A DNA stretch of 64,000 nt from Clostridium acidisoli DSM 12555 (GTDB lineage Bacteria > Bacillota > Clostridia > Clostridiales > Clostridiaceae), in NCBI RefSeq assembly GCF_900176305.1, contig NZ_FWXH01000003.1, positions 310,001-374,000 of the forward strand, given 5' to 3'. Positions 47,013 to 57,427 of this stretch are shown piece after piece; positions within the stretch are counted from its first letter, which is position 1, and each line of letters opens with the position of its first letter. The notes below the pieces were generated by a model. It was not told where the DNA came from, did not search any database, and saw only the letters and a program-made list of their open reading frames with translations. The position numbers and the translations under genes were made by a program.

Positions 47013-47048
47013 AATCCATGTTGGTATGTTATCATAACAGCATGGATT
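47013..47048 (+). repeat. Inverted repeat in the codY upstream region
   Basis: AATCCATG and CATGGATT enclose an inner TGTTA-TCA-TAACA hairpin. There is no T run after it, so it may be leader structure and not a topA terminator. Confidence 0.6.
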
Positions 47049-47154
47049 GTAAAATAATTCGGAATATTATAAATTTTTTATATTTTATATTACTCTAAAT
47101 GTATTATTTTGCTACCTAGTGTAATGATTATGTATTAGTGTAGGAGGAAATTTA

Positions 47155-47931
47155 ATGTCCACTCTATTGAATAAAACAAGGATGCTAAATAAAATATTGC
47201 AAAAATCCGGAGCAGAGCCAGTAGTATTTGATGATATTTGCAGTCTTTTAAGCGAAATTTTACAGAGTAATGTATATATAATAAGTAGAAAAGGAAAAAT
47301 ATTAGGGTACAATCTATCTACAGGTTTTGAATGTGATAACTTAAGAAATATTGTTATAGACAACATGAAATTTCCTGATGTGTATAACAATAAACTCATG
47401 AGTACGAATGAGACAAGAGATAACTTAAAAAATACTGGAAGTTGTGTTTTTAATGATAACTGTAATTGTGAAATTAGCAATAAAATAACAACTATAGTTC
47501 CAATCGTAGGTAACAGAGAAAGACTTGGTACCTTATTATTAGGAAGATTTAATGAAAATTTTACTGATGATGATATGGTGCTTTCTGAATACAGTGCAAC
47601 TATAGTGGGACTTGAGATACTAAGATCTAAGCAAGTTGAGATTGAAGATGAGGCAAGAAAAAAAGCAGTTGTTCAACTAGCAATAGGAACATTATCTTAT
47701 TCTGAACTTGAAGCTGTAGAACATATATTTAATGAATTAGATGGTAATGAAGGTTTACTAGTTGCTTCAAAAATTGCGGACAAGGTTGGTATAACAAGAA
47801 GTGTTATCGTGAACGCTCTTAGAAAATTTGAGAGTGCAGGGGTTATTGAATCAAGATCGCTTGGAATGAAAGGCACTCATATTAAAATATTAAATGATAA
47901 GTTGTTAGACGAGCTTAAAAAAATTAAGTAG
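47155..47931 (+). CDS. codY: GTP-sensing global repressor CodY
   Basis: The 258-aa regulator senses GTP and branched-chain amino acids and controls nutrient, fermentation and virulence genes in Firmicutes. The N-terminal GAF domain (about 1-155) starts [15 protein letters not shown]. The C-terminal winged helix contains the DNA-recognition segment [26 protein letters not shown] precedes the ATG. Long leader and own promoter suggest expression apart from topA. Confidence 0.97.
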   Translation: MSTLLNKTRMLNKILQKSGAEPVVFDDICSLLSEILQSNVYIISRKGKILGYNLSTGFECDNLRNIVIDNMKFPDVYNNKLMSTNETRDNLKNTGSCVFNDNCNCEISNKITTIVPIVGNRERLGTLLLGRFNENFTDDDMVLSEYSATIVGLEILRSKQVEIEDEARKKAVVQLAIGTLSYSELEAVEHIFNELDGNEGLLVASKIADKVGITRSVIVNALRKFESAGVIESRSLGMKGTHIKILNDKLLDELKKIK

Positions 47932-47935
47932 TTAG

Positions 47936-47967
47936 AAGGTATGCAAATTAGCATACCTTTTTATTTT
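47936..47967 (+). terminator. Terminator after codY
   Basis: AAGGTATGC and GCATACCTT pair over AAATTA, then TTTATTTT. Confidence 0.88.
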
Positions 47968-47979
47968 ATAAAAAACATG

Positions 47980-48008
47980 TTGAATATATAAAATTAATAT
48001 GGTATACT
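47980..48008 (+). promoter_or_regulatory. SigA promoter of rpsB-tsf
   Basis: TTGAAT (47980-47985) and TATACT (48003-48008) are 17 bases apart. Confidence 0.8.
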
Positions 48009-48017
48009 ATTGAGGTA

Positions 48018-48109
48018 AAAATACGCACACTATCCAATTTGTAATTTGGTGCCTAAAGGTCAATTACAAGTATGAAGGTAGTGGAGGAAAAACCAGGGAG
48101 GTTTAAATT
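48018..48109 (+). promoter_or_regulatory. Probable S2 ribosomal protein leader
   Basis: The leader contains CAATTTGTAATTTGGTGCC, then AATTAC and GTGGAGGAAAAACC just before the rpsB ribosome site (GGGAGG). The unusual run of conserved-looking bases and the position fit the autoregulatory S2 leader known in Firmicutes. This is pattern recognition, not a covariance search. Confidence 0.55.
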
Positions 48110-48811
48110 ATGTCAGTTATATCAATGAAACAATTATTAGAAGCTGGTGTTCATTTTGGACATCAAACTAGAAGGTGGAACCCGAAGATGGCTCCATATA
48201 TTTTCACAGAAAGAAACGGAATTTATATCATCGATTTACAGAAAACAGTTAGAAAAGTTGATGAAGCATATGACTTCATAAAAAGTGTTTCTGAAGAAGG
48301 AAAAGATGTATTATTCGTAGGTACAAAAAAACAAGCTCAAGAAGCAATTTCAGAAGAAGCAGTAAGAGCAGGAATGCATTTTGTTAATAATAGATGGCTT
48401 GGTGGTATGTTAACAAACTTCAAGACAATAAAGACTAGAATTAAAAGACTTGATGAAATTCAAAAGATGGAAGCAGACGGAGTATTTGAAGTCCTTCCTA
48501 AAAAAGAAGTTATAAAACTTAAAAATGAAGAAGAAAAACTTGTTAAAAATCTTGGTGGAATTAGAAACATGGTTCAAGACAAAGTTGGAGCTTTGTTCGT
48601 TGTAGATCCAAGAAAAGAAAAAAATGCTATTTCAGAAGCAAAAATTCTTGGAATACCAGTAGTAGCTATAGTAGATACTAACTGCGACCCAGACGAAGTT
48701 GACTACGTAATACCAGGAAATGATGATGCTATAAGAGCTGTAAAATTAATTACTGCTAAAATGGCTGATGGTGTTATAGAAGGAAGACAAGGCGAACAAC
48801 TAGCTGAATAA
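48110..48811 (+). CDS. rpsB: 30S ribosomal protein S2
   Basis: The 233-aa protein has the S2 signatures [32 protein letters not shown] and [13 protein letters not shown]. The GGGAGG site precedes the ATG. It starts the rpsB-tsf-pyrH-frr group. Confidence 0.98.
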   Translation: MSVISMKQLLEAGVHFGHQTRRWNPKMAPYIFTERNGIYIIDLQKTVRKVDEAYDFIKSVSEEGKDVLFVGTKKQAQEAISEEAVRAGMHFVNNRWLGGMLTNFKTIKTRIKRLDEIQKMEADGVFEVLPKKEVIKLKNEEEKLVKNLGGIRNMVQDKVGALFVVDPRKEKNAISEAKILGIPVVAIVDTNCDPDEVDYVIPGNDDAIRAVKLITAKMADGVIEGRQGEQLAE

Positions 48812-48823
48812 TATCAAAAAATA

Positions 48824-48853
48824 AAATGAAGAAGTTTACTTCTTCATTTCTTA
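48824..48853 (+). terminator. Hairpin between rpsB and tsf
   Basis: AAATGAAGAAG and CTTCTTCATTT pair perfectly over TTTA. The T tail is short, so it may only reduce transcription into tsf, a usual arrangement for this pair. Confidence 0.75.
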
Positions 48854-48881
48854 TAGTATAAAAATGAACGGAGGAATAAAT

Positions 48882-49805
48882 ATGATTTCCGCAAGTATGG
48901 TTAAAGAATTAAGAGATAGAACAGGTGCAGCAATGATGGCTTGTAAAAAGGCTTTATCAGAAACTGACGGTGATATGGATAAGGCAATTGAAGTATTAAG
49001 AGAAAAAGGATTAGCAGCAGCAGCTAAAAAAGCTGGAAGAATTGCAGCTGAAGGATTAGTTGTTACATATGTTAGTGAAGATGGAAAGTTAGGTGCAGTT
49101 GCTGAAGTTAACTGTGAAACAGATTTCGTATCAGCAAATGAAGAATTTTCTACTTTAGCAACAAATGTAGCAAAAATGGTAGCACTTAGCAAAGTAAATA
49201 CAGTTGAAGAATTAGTAGCTGAAAAGTATATAGCTGATGAAAGTGTTACACTTAAAGATGTTCTTACAGGTTTAATATCTAAACTTGGAGAAAACATGAA
49301 TGTTAGAAGATTTGCAAGATATAATGCTGAAGATGGAGTAGTTCAAAGCTACGTACATGGCGGCGGAAGAATTGGAGTTTTAGTTGAACTTGCTTCAAAA
49401 GTACAAAGCCCAGTAGTTAGTGAACTTGCAAAGGATATATGCATGCAAATTGCAGCGGCAAATCCATTGTTCTTAAATGAAGATCAAGTTGATCAAGAAG
49501 CTTTAAATAAAGAAAGAGAAATATATAGAGTTCAAGCTTTAAATGAAGGAAAACCTGAAAAAATTGTTGATAAAATGGTTGAAGGTAGAATAAAAAAATA
49601 TCTTAAAGAAGTTTGCCTTGTTGATCAAGTTTGGGTAAAAAATTCAGACTTAACTATTTCAAAACTACTTCAGGAAAAATCAAAAGAAGTAGGTTCACCG
49701 ATTACTATAGTTTCTTTCTCTAGATTTGAAAGAGGAGAAGGTATAGAAAAAGTAGAGGAAAATTTTGCTGAAGAAGTTCAAAGACAAATGCAGCAGGGAA
49801 AATAG
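48882..49805 (+). CDS. tsf: Translation elongation factor Ts
   Basis: The 307-aa factor exchanges GDP for GTP on EF-Tu. [20 protein letters not shown], the EF-Tu contact [10 protein letters not shown] and the C-terminal dimerisation region are conserved. An upstream in-frame ATG at 48864 lacks a proper ribosome site; CGGAGGAA before ATG 48882 fixes the start. Confidence 0.97.
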   Translation: MISASMVKELRDRTGAAMMACKKALSETDGDMDKAIEVLREKGLAAAAKKAGRIAAEGLVVTYVSEDGKLGAVAEVNCETDFVSANEEFSTLATNVAKMVALSKVNTVEELVAEKYIADESVTLKDVLTGLISKLGENMNVRRFARYNAEDGVVQSYVHGGGRIGVLVELASKVQSPVVSELAKDICMQIAAANPLFLNEDQVDQEALNKEREIYRVQALNEGKPEKIVDKMVEGRIKKYLKEVCLVDQVWVKNSDLTISKLLQEKSKEVGSPITIVSFSRFERGEGIEKVEENFAEEVQRQMQQGK

Positions 49806-49812
49806 TAAAGAT

Positions 49813-49841
49813 AAGAGAACACTGCGTGTTCTCTTTTTTTA
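49813..49841 (+). terminator. Intrinsic terminator after tsf
   Basis: AAGAGAACAC and GTGTTCTCTT pair over TGC, followed by TTTTT. Confidence 0.9.
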
Positions 49842-49867
49842 AAGTAATATACTTATTGGAGGTATAA

Positions 49868-50584
<717 letters not shown>

Positions 50585-50600
50585 ATTTAGGAGGATTTTT

Positions 50601-51158
50601 ATGTTAAAAGATGTTATGACTAATGCTGAAGATAAAATGAATAAAACTGTTTCTGTCTTAAAAAGAGATCTTTCGTCTATGAAGGCTGGTAGAGCAAATC
50701 CTTCAATTCTTGATAGACTTGAAGCTGAGTATTATGGAACTCCAACACCCTTGAACCAACTTGCTAATATATCGTCACCTGAACCAAGAGTTTTATTAAT
50801 TCAACCTTATGATAAAACTTCAGTAAAGGCTATTGAAAAATCAATTCTTACATCAGATTTAGGTTTAAATCCTTCAAATGATGGATCTGTTATAAGACTT
50901 GTTATTCCTGAGCTTACAGAAGAAACAAGAAAAAATATTGTGAAAAATGTTAAAAAAGCTGGTGAAGAAGCTAAGGTTGCAGTGAGAGCAATAAGAAGAG
51001 ATGCAAACGATAAGGTTAAAACTTTAAAAAAGGATAATGAAATTACAGAAGACGAAGTTAAAAAATCAGAAGAAGATATACAGAAAAAAACAGATAGTTT
51101 TATAAAGGAAATAGATAAAATTTTAGAAGAAAAAGAAAAAGAAATATTATCTATATAA
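50601..51158 (+). CDS. frr: Ribosome recycling factor
   Basis: The 185-aa factor splits the post-termination ribosome with EF-G. It starts MLKDVMTNAEDKMNKT and contains LKAGRANPSILD-like MKAGRANPSILDRL and the helical C-terminus rich in Lys and Glu. AGGAGG precedes the ATG. Confidence 0.97.
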   Translation: MLKDVMTNAEDKMNKTVSVLKRDLSSMKAGRANPSILDRLEAEYYGTPTPLNQLANISSPEPRVLLIQPYDKTSVKAIEKSILTSDLGLNPSNDGSVIRLVIPELTEETRKNIVKNVKKAGEEAKVAVRAIRRDANDKVKTLKKDNEITEDEVKKSEEDIQKKTDSFIKEIDKILEEKEKEILSI

Positions 51159-51194
51159 AGTTGTTTATTATTTTATTTAATATGATTGAGTTAA

Positions 51195-51220
51195 AAAACC
51201 TGCTTGTATGCAGGTTTTGT
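51195..51220 (+). terminator. Hairpin after frr
   Basis: AAAACCTGC and GCAGGTTTT pair over TTGTAT. The T tail is short (GTTATAATTT). Confidence 0.65.
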
Positions 51221-51261
51221 TATAATTTATAATTTGAATATTAAATATGGGGGTGGCTTAA

Positions 51262-52035
51262 ATGTGGAAATTTACAACTTCAAAAAATTTAAATCCTGAC
51301 TCAGATGAAATGATTTTAGACACTGAAAACATTCCTAAACACATTGCAATTATAATGGATGGAAATGGACGATGGGCAAAGTCTAGAAAACTTCCAAGAT
51401 CTATGGGACATAAGGCAGGAGTAGAAGTTATTAATAAGATAGTGAAAGCCTCAAGTGATATAGGTGTTAAATACTTAACTTTGTATGCGTTTTCTACTGA
51501 AAATTGGCAAAGACCTAAAGATGAAGTTAGTGCATTAATGAGACTTTTAGTTGAATATATGAGGAAAGAATTAAATAATCTTAATAAAAATAATGTTAAG
51601 ATACAAACTATAGGTGACATATCTAAATTTCCTCAAATATGCATAGATGTTCTTGAAGATTCAAAATTGAAAACAAAAGATAACACTGGTTTGGTTTTAA
51701 ATTTGGCCTTAAATTATGGCGGGAGAGCTGAGATTTTAGGTGCCTTTAAAAACATTTTTAATGATTATGAAAATGGACGTTTAACTAAAGAATATATAGC
51801 GAACTTAACGGAAGAAAATTTTAATAAATATACATACACTGCTGGAATTCCTGACCCAGATATTATAATAAGGCCAAGCGGAGAACAAAGATTAAGTAAT
51901 TTTTTATTATGGCAGTGTGCATATTCAGAATTTTGGTACAGTGATATACTTTGGCCAGATTTTACAGTAGACCACCTTTATAAAGCAATATTTGATTATC
52001 AAAAGAGAGATAGAAGATTTGGCAAAGTAAAGTAG
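51262..52035 (+). CDS. uppS: Undecaprenyl diphosphate synthase (isoprenyl transferase)
   Basis: The 257-aa cis-prenyltransferase makes the lipid carrier for cell-wall precursors. HIAIIMDGNGRWAKSR contains the catalytic Asp; TLYAFSTENWQRP and RPSGEQRLSNFLLWQ are further signatures. It uses isoprenoid units from the pathway of dxr and ispG in this same window. GGGGGTGG precedes the ATG. Confidence 0.97.
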   Translation: MWKFTTSKNLNPDSDEMILDTENIPKHIAIIMDGNGRWAKSRKLPRSMGHKAGVEVINKIVKASSDIGVKYLTLYAFSTENWQRPKDEVSALMRLLVEYMRKELNNLNKNNVKIQTIGDISKFPQICIDVLEDSKLKTKDNTGLVLNLALNYGGRAEILGAFKNIFNDYENGRLTKEYIANLTEENFNKYTYTAGIPDPDIIIRPSGEQRLSNFLLWQCAYSEFWYSDILWPDFTVDHLYKAIFDYQKRDRRFGKVK

Positions 52036-52046
52036 AGGTGTAAATA

Positions 52047-52886
52047 ATGAATAAAAGATATATTGGTGCGGTAATTTTAATGCCCCTAGTAATATTTTTG
52101 CTTTTAGGAGGAATATACTTACAAGCATTGACTTTAATATTGTCATTGTTTGGAATGTATGAATTTTATAAAGTAATAAGAAATGAAAAAATTAATCCAA
52201 TTAGTATTGTTGGATACATTTTGTGTATTATATATTACATAATTCTTAGTAATAATTTAGAGTTCAAATATATTATGTTTATATTTACGGTTGCGGTTTT
52301 TATAATGTTTTGTATACCAACATTAAATACAAAATATAACTTTATAGATATTTCGGTAACTATGCTTGGTTTTATATATGTAGCAATGTTTTTTAGCTTT
52401 ATAGTTTTAGTAAATCTAAAAACTGTTACAATTTCAAATCACCAAATAGCTATAGGAAAATATTTTGTTTGGCTTATTTTTATAGCTTCCTGGATGTGTG
52501 ATACTACAGCATATTACTCAGGACGGTATTTAGGAAAACATAAACTATGCCCAAAGGTAAGTCCTAAAAAAACGGTTGAAGGTTCACTTGGTGGATTAAT
52601 TGGAAGCATATTATCTTGTTTGTTATTTGGATACATAATTAATACATACGTTAGTGACATAAATCTGCTTCATATAAATTTAGTTCATTATGCAGTAATA
52701 GGTCTTTTGTGTGGGGTGTTTTCACAATTTGGAGATTTAGCTGCATCTTCAATAAAAAGATATGTTAAAGTTAAAGATTATAGCAACTTGATTCCCGGAC
52801 ATGGAGGAATACTTGATAGATTTGACAGTATATTGTTTTCAGGTGTTATAGTATATTATTATGTAAGTTTTATTTTAAATATGTAA
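52047..52886 (+). CDS. cdsA: Phosphatidate cytidylyltransferase
   Basis: The 279-aa membrane enzyme makes CDP-diacylglycerol, the precursor of phospholipids. Six to eight hydrophobic segments and the C-terminal signature PGHGGILDRFDSILFS are present. It is encoded 11 bases after uppS. A very long terminator hairpin follows. Confidence 0.96.
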   Translation: MNKRYIGAVILMPLVIFLLLGGIYLQALTLILSLFGMYEFYKVIRNEKINPISIVGYILCIIYYIILSNNLEFKYIMFIFTVAVFIMFCIPTLNTKYNFIDISVTMLGFIYVAMFFSFIVLVNLKTVTISNHQIAIGKYFVWLIFIASWMCDTTAYYSGRYLGKHKLCPKVSPKKTVEGSLGGLIGSILSCLLFGYIINTYVSDINLLHINLVHYAVIGLLCGVFSQFGDLAASSIKRYVKVKDYSNLIPGHGGILDRFDSILFSGVIVYYYVSFILNM

Positions 52887-52917
52887 AATTTCATAATAGT
52901 GTATTTAGGTTTGAAGT

Positions 52918-52978
52918 AGGTTAACTCAAAATAATAAATTGCAAACAATTTATTATTTTGAGTTAACCTCTTTTTTAT
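52918..52978 (+). terminator. Very strong terminator after cdsA
   Basis: A perfect 24-base stem (52918-52941 with 52946-52969) closes over CAAA and is followed by CTTTTTTAT. It should insulate the next gene. Confidence 0.93.
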
Positions 52979-53049
52979 ATTAATAAATAATATATTATTA
53001 AATTTTATTGAATATAATGTAACAAAGCAATAGTAGAAAGGAATAAATA

Positions 53050-54009
53050 TTGTATAAAAAAATAATAGAATGTTTTTTACTCCTAATCTTTTTTATAGCA
53101 ATTGATTTGCTTATAAGAAATTATTTTAGCCCATTTTTTACAATAATTATTTTGCTCTTATTGGCACTACCTATATTTAAATTTTTATGTAAATATAACA
53201 TATTTAATATTAATATAAATGCAATAATAACAATTATACTAATAAATTTAATTATATTTATCATTATAGTTTATGGTAGTAGTGTGATTTTTATAAAAAT
53301 TAAACATATAGTCTTGATAATTTTCAGCAATTTAAGCATAGGAAATATAGACAAGCAATTTAAAATAGCCAATTATTTTCAAATAGAGGATATACTTGAA
53401 AAGTCTAAGGGTTATATTTTAGATATATTAAATTTCAACAATATGCAAAAAGGTGCATTTTTTACAACGGATTTAGTAATTTCATATTTTGTTGCTAACG
53501 TATCGCTTTACTTTATTTTAGTAGATAATTGTGCTATAGTAAAATGTGTCAAAACTTATATATCAGAAAAGAAATTACTATTAATAAAGAAAAAATTTAG
53601 AGAGATTAAGAAAATAGTTTTAATCGAAACGTTATTGGTTTTAAGCACTACTGTGCAAACAATTTTTGGATTTATTATATTGGAAATAAATAGTGGCATA
53701 TTTTTAGGAATATTATGTGGGGTTTTGGATATATTACCTTATGTTGGAACCTTAATTGTTTTTTTACCTTTAGTAATATATAATATATATTTGAAAAAAT
53801 ATATTATAGCTATAGGACTAACTTTTTTATATATTTTACTTCAATTAAACAGACAAATCATGGAAGCAAAGTTTATGAGCATAAATCTAAAAATACATCC
53901 ACTACTGATGCTTATTTCTTTATATATAGGTAGTAAAATTTTTGGACTTCCAGGTCTTATAATAGGACCAATTTATTTGCTTATAGTTAAAGAAATTATT
54001 ATTTCATAA
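53050..54009 (+). CDS. AI-2E family transporter / PerM-like permease
   Basis: The 319-aa hydrophobic protein has about seven to eight membrane segments and the family's closing pattern around LGILCGVLDILPYVGT and FGLPGLIIGPIYLL. Family members include permeases and Na+/H+ antiporters; substrate cannot be read here. The start is TTG at 53050 after GAAAGGAAT. It lies between cdsA and dxr, which are adjacent in Bacillus, and is more AT-rich than its neighbours. dxr starts 16 bases on. Confidence 0.8.
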   Translation: MYKKIIECFLLLIFFIAIDLLIRNYFSPFFTIIILLLLALPIFKFLCKYNIFNININAIITIILINLIIFIIIVYGSSVIFIKIKHIVLIIFSNLSIGNIDKQFKIANYFQIEDILEKSKGYILDILNFNNMQKGAFFTTDLVISYFVANVSLYFILVDNCAIVKCVKTYISEKKLLLIKKKFREIKKIVLIETLLVLSTTVQTIFGFIILEINSGIFLGILCGVLDILPYVGTLIVFLPLVIYNIYLKKYIIAIGLTFLYILLQLNRQIMEAKFMSINLKIHPLLMLISLYIGSKIFGLPGLIIGPIYLLIVKEIIIS

Positions 54010-54025
54010 GTTAGGAGAGATATAT

Positions 54026-55183
54026 TTGAAAAATATTTCTATTTTAGGGGCTACTGGGTCCATAGGTACTCAAACCTTAGATGTAATTAGGAAAGAAAAA
54101 GAACGATTTAAATTAATAGCAGTTACTGCAAATACAAGTTATCTAAAAATAATAGATATAATTAATGAATTTAAACCAAAATTAGTTGGAATGATGGATG
54201 AAGATGCATATAAAAAAGTTAAAAATTACTGTTTTGAAAAACAAATAGACATGGAGATTTTATGTGGAATAGAAGGTTTAAATAGAGCGGCTACTATGGA
54301 AGAGGTCCAAATTGTAGTTACATCTGTAGTTGGAATGATAGGACTTATACCTACTATCAATGCAATTAGAGCAAAAAAAGACATTGCACTTGCGAACAAA
54401 GAAACACTTGTAGTTGGTGGAGAAATAGTAATGAAAGAAGCAATCAAGGCTGAAGTTAACATTCTTCCTGTAGATTCAGAGCATGGAGCAATATTTCAAT
54501 GTCTTCAAGGAAATAAAAATAATAAAATATCAAATTTATTGGTTACAGCGTCGGGAGGTCCTTTTAGAGGAAAACATAAAAGTGAACTTATTGATATAAA
54601 ACCCGAAGATGCTTTAAAACATCCTAAATGGAATATGGGTAAAAAGATATCTATAGATTCAGCTACACTTATGAACAAGGGACTTGAGGTGATAGAAGCA
54701 CATTGGCTATTTAACATGCCATTTGAAAACATTAAAGTTGTGATTCACCCGCAAAGTATAATCCACTCTATGGTAGAATATTCAGATGGAAGTGTGATTT
54801 CCCAGATGGCTAGCACGGACATGAGGCTCCCTATACAATATGCCCTTAATTTTCCTAGTAGAAGCGAAAGAATAGTAGAAGCAATAGATTTTTTTTCAAT
54901 AGGAAATTTAACCTTTGAAAAACCTGATATGGAAAGCTTTGGGTGCTTAAAACTAGCATATGAGATTGGAGAAATGGGTGGAAATATGCCAACGGTTTTA
55001 AATGCTGCAAATGAGATAGCCGTGGAATTATTTTTACAAAATAAAATAACTTTTTTGCAGATTGAAGATATTATTAGAGAAGCTACTGAAAAATTCACCT
55101 ATATTAGAGATATAGATTTAGACATTATTTTAGATACGGATAAAAGAGTTAGAGAATATGTTAAAAACAAATATGATTTATAG
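54026..55183 (+). CDS. dxr: 1-deoxy-D-xylulose 5-phosphate reductoisomerase
   Basis: The 385-aa enzyme makes methylerythritol phosphate, the second step of the non-mevalonate isoprenoid pathway. The NADPH-binding LGATGSIGTQTLDVI, NKETLVVGG, the metal site PVDSEHGAIFQ and DSATLMNKGLE are complete. The start is TTG at 54026 after TAGGAGAG. rseP and ispG follow. Confidence 0.97.
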   Translation: MKNISILGATGSIGTQTLDVIRKEKERFKLIAVTANTSYLKIIDIINEFKPKLVGMMDEDAYKKVKNYCFEKQIDMEILCGIEGLNRAATMEEVQIVVTSVVGMIGLIPTINAIRAKKDIALANKETLVVGGEIVMKEAIKAEVNILPVDSEHGAIFQCLQGNKNNKISNLLVTASGGPFRGKHKSELIDIKPEDALKHPKWNMGKKISIDSATLMNKGLEVIEAHWLFNMPFENIKVVIHPQSIIHSMVEYSDGSVISQMASTDMRLPIQYALNFPSRSERIVEAIDFFSIGNLTFEKPDMESFGCLKLAYEIGEMGGNMPTVLNAANEIAVELFLQNKITFLQIEDIIREATEKFTYIRDIDLDIILDTDKRVREYVKNKYDL

Positions 55184-55194
55184 GAGGGTTACTT

Positions 55195-56205
55195 TTGTAT
55201 ATTTTAGCAGCTATAATTGCTTTTGGTGTTTTGATTTTAATTCATGAACTGGGTCACTTTATATTGGCAAAATTAAATGGTGTAAAAGTAGAAGAATTCG
55301 CAATTGGAATGGGACCTAAACTTGCGTCTATTAGTGGTAAGGAAACTCAATATTCCATAAGAATATTGCCTATTGGTGGATATGTAAAGATGCTAGGTGA
55401 TGAAGAATCTAGTGATGATCCAAGAGCTTTTAATAATAAATCACCAGTAAGAAGATTAAGTATAGTAATTGCAGGACCTTTAATGAATCTTATATTGGCA
55501 ATTTGTATATACATAGTAATTGGAATGATGGCGGGTATTGAACTTCCAGTAGTAAATTCCGTTGTAAAAGGAAGTCCTGCTGAGAAGATAGGAATTCAAA
55601 AAGGTAGTGAACTATACAAAATTAATGGAGCAAGAATTTTAACGTGGGATGATTTTGTTGTTTATGTAAGCCTTGCAAAAGATAAACCAATAAATCTTTC
55701 CATTAAAAATGATGGCGTAGTTAAAGATTACAATATAAAACCTATGAAGAATAAGGAAACAGGCACATATATGGTAGGTGTTGGTGGTAAAGTACTTACA
55801 TCACCAAACATATTTCAATCTATAGAGTATGGATTTAAACAGACTCTAACAATGGTAAGAGAGTCATTTCTCAGTTATAAACTATTGTTTACTCGTCAGG
55901 CGTCTCTTAATGATGTGGGAGGTCCAGTTACAATAGTAAAATTAACGAGAAAGGCAGCCATGGCAGGTTTAGTTCCATATTTAAATGTACTGGCATTATT
56001 AAGTGCTTCAATTGGAATACTTAATCTAGTTCCTTTTCCGGCACTTGATGGAAGTTATGTACTTGTATGTTTATATGAGATAATATCAGGCAAAAAGGCA
56101 AATGAAAACAAAATAGGAATAATTAATACTATTGGATTTACTATTCTAATGGCATTTATGATTTTAATAATTTTTAAAGATATAGTATATCCCATAAATT
56201 TTTAA
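55195..56205 (+). CDS. rseP: Site-2 intramembrane zinc protease RseP (RasP)
   Basis: The 336-aa protease cleaves membrane-embedded anti-sigma factors and leftover signal peptides. HELGH in the first helix (about residue 19-23) and the C-terminal LDGSY form the metal site; a PDZ domain lies between (about 110-190). The start is TTG at 55195 after GGAGGG. The dxr-rseP-ispG order is conserved in Firmicutes. Confidence 0.95.
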   Translation: MYILAAIIAFGVLILIHELGHFILAKLNGVKVEEFAIGMGPKLASISGKETQYSIRILPIGGYVKMLGDEESSDDPRAFNNKSPVRRLSIVIAGPLMNLILAICIYIVIGMMAGIELPVVNSVVKGSPAEKIGIQKGSELYKINGARILTWDDFVVYVSLAKDKPINLSIKNDGVVKDYNIKPMKNKETGTYMVGVGGKVLTSPNIFQSIEYGFKQTLTMVRESFLSYKLLFTRQASLNDVGGPVTIVKLTRKAAMAGLVPYLNVLALLSASIGILNLVPFPALDGSYVLVCLYEIISGKKANENKIGIINTIGFTILMAFMILIIFKDIVYPINF

Positions 56206-56217
56206 GAGGTGTTTCTT

Positions 56218-57267
56218 ATGGAAAGAAAAAAAACTAGAAATGTAAAGGTTGGAAGCATATGTTTAGGAGGTAGCAATAAGATAGCTGTTCAATCTATGAC
56301 AAATACAGACACAAGAGATGTAGAAGCTACAGTAAATCAAATATTAAAACTTGAAGAGTCGGGTTGCGATATTGTGAGATGTGCAGTACCGGATGAAGAG
56401 GCAAGCATGGCTATAAAGGATATTGTTGAACGTGTCCACATACCTGTTGTAGCTGATATTCATTTCGATTATAGATTAGCCTTAAACTCTATAAAAAGTG
56501 GAATTTCTGCACTTAGAATAAACCCGGGTAATATTGGAAATATAGAAAAAGTAAAGATAGTAGCTAATGCTGCAAAAGAAAAAAAAATACCTATTAGGAT
56601 AGGGGTAAATTCTGGTTCACTACAAAAAGATATTTTAAATAAATATGGCAGGGTTTGTGCTGATGCATTAGTGGAAAGTGCTTTAGAACATGTTAAGATA
56701 TTAGAGGATTTAGATTTTTATGATATAGTGATATCAATAAAGTCCTCGGATGTTATTATGATGATAGAAAGTTATAGAAAAATTTCAAAGTTAGTTGATT
56801 ATCCACTTCATCTAGGTGTAACAGAAGCAGGCACTGTTTGGAGAGGAAGTATAAAATCTAGTGTTGGAATTGGTACATTACTTTGTGAAGGTATTGGAGA
56901 TACAATTCGTGTATCTCTTACAGGAGATCCTGTTGAAGAAATTAAAGTTGGAAAAGAAATTTTAAAGTCAATTGGCCTTTTATCAGAAGGTATAGAATTT
57001 GTATCTTGTCCAACCTGTGGTAGAACACAAATAGACCTTATAAGTATTGCAAAAGAGGTAGAAAATAGACTTAGTGGATCTAAAAAAAATATTAAGGTAG
57101 CAATAATGGGGTGTGTGGTTAACGGTCCTGGGGAAGCAAGGGAAGCTGATATTGGAATTGCAGGTGGAAAAGGCGAAGGACTTATCTTTAAAAAAGGTAA
57201 AATAATAAAAAAAGTTAAAGAAGAAAATCTTGTTGAAGAACTTATAAATGAAATAAATAACATTTAG
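56218..57267 (+). CDS. ispG: 4-hydroxy-3-methylbut-2-en-1-yl diphosphate synthase
   Basis: The 349-aa iron-sulfur enzyme acts late in the methylerythritol phosphate pathway. [11 protein letters not shown] begins the protein, and the cluster cysteines are in CPTCGRTQ and CVVNGPGEA. An in-frame GTG at 56209 lies in the AGAGGTG ribosome site, so ATG 56218 is preferred. No hairpin is seen directly after the stop. Confidence 0.96.
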   Translation: MERKKTRNVKVGSICLGGSNKIAVQSMTNTDTRDVEATVNQILKLEESGCDIVRCAVPDEEASMAIKDIVERVHIPVVADIHFDYRLALNSIKSGISALRINPGNIGNIEKVKIVANAAKEKKIPIRIGVNSGSLQKDILNKYGRVCADALVESALEHVKILEDLDFYDIVISIKSSDVIMMIESYRKISKLVDYPLHLGVTEAGTVWRGSIKSSVGIGTLLCEGIGDTIRVSLTGDPVEEIKVGKEILKSIGLLSEGIEFVSCPTCGRTQIDLISIAKEVENRLSGSKKNIKVAIMGCVVNGPGEAREADIGIAGGKGEGLIFKKGKIIKKVKEENLVEELINEINNI

Positions 57268-57302
57268 ATTGAAGTTTCAAATTATGTAATATTAACTTTA
57301 CC

Positions 57303-57331
57303 TTGAAATAAAGGTTTTATTGTGTTAAAAT
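57303..57331 (+). promoter_or_regulatory. Promoter of the rimP-nusA-infB operon
   Basis: TTGAAA (57303-57308) and TAAAAT (57326-57331) have a 17-base spacer, and TG one base before makes an extended -10. Confidence 0.7.
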
Positions 57332-57365
57332 TAATAAAGATATAAATTTACCGGTGATTTTTGCA

Positions 57366-57399
57366 AAAGAGTGGGTTCAGAACCCGCTCTTTCTGTTTC
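57366..57399 (+). terminator. Leader hairpin 1 before rimP
   Basis: AAAGAGTGGGTT and AACCCGCTCTTT pair over CAG with one G-U, followed by CTGTTTCTT. If the promoter above is used this is an attenuator; otherwise it ends ispG. Confidence 0.75.
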
Positions 57400-57404
57400 T
57401 TAAG

Positions 57405-57427
57405 CGCAACAATAGTTGCGTTTTTAC
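57405..57427 (+). terminator. Leader hairpin 2 before rimP
   Basis: CGCAAC and GTTGCG pair over AATA, followed by TTTTTAC. The short stem with five T residues suits a factor-assisted (for example NusA-dependent) terminator. Confidence 0.65.

Noticed and set aside
47058-47072. CodY-binding box before codY
   Set aside because: The best 15-base match to AATTTTCWGAAAATT has five mismatches, which is expected by chance in DNA this AT-rich.
56808-57263. 151-codon minus-strand frame opposite ispG
   Set aside because: Same shadow signature; the plus strand encodes a complete, recognisable IspG.
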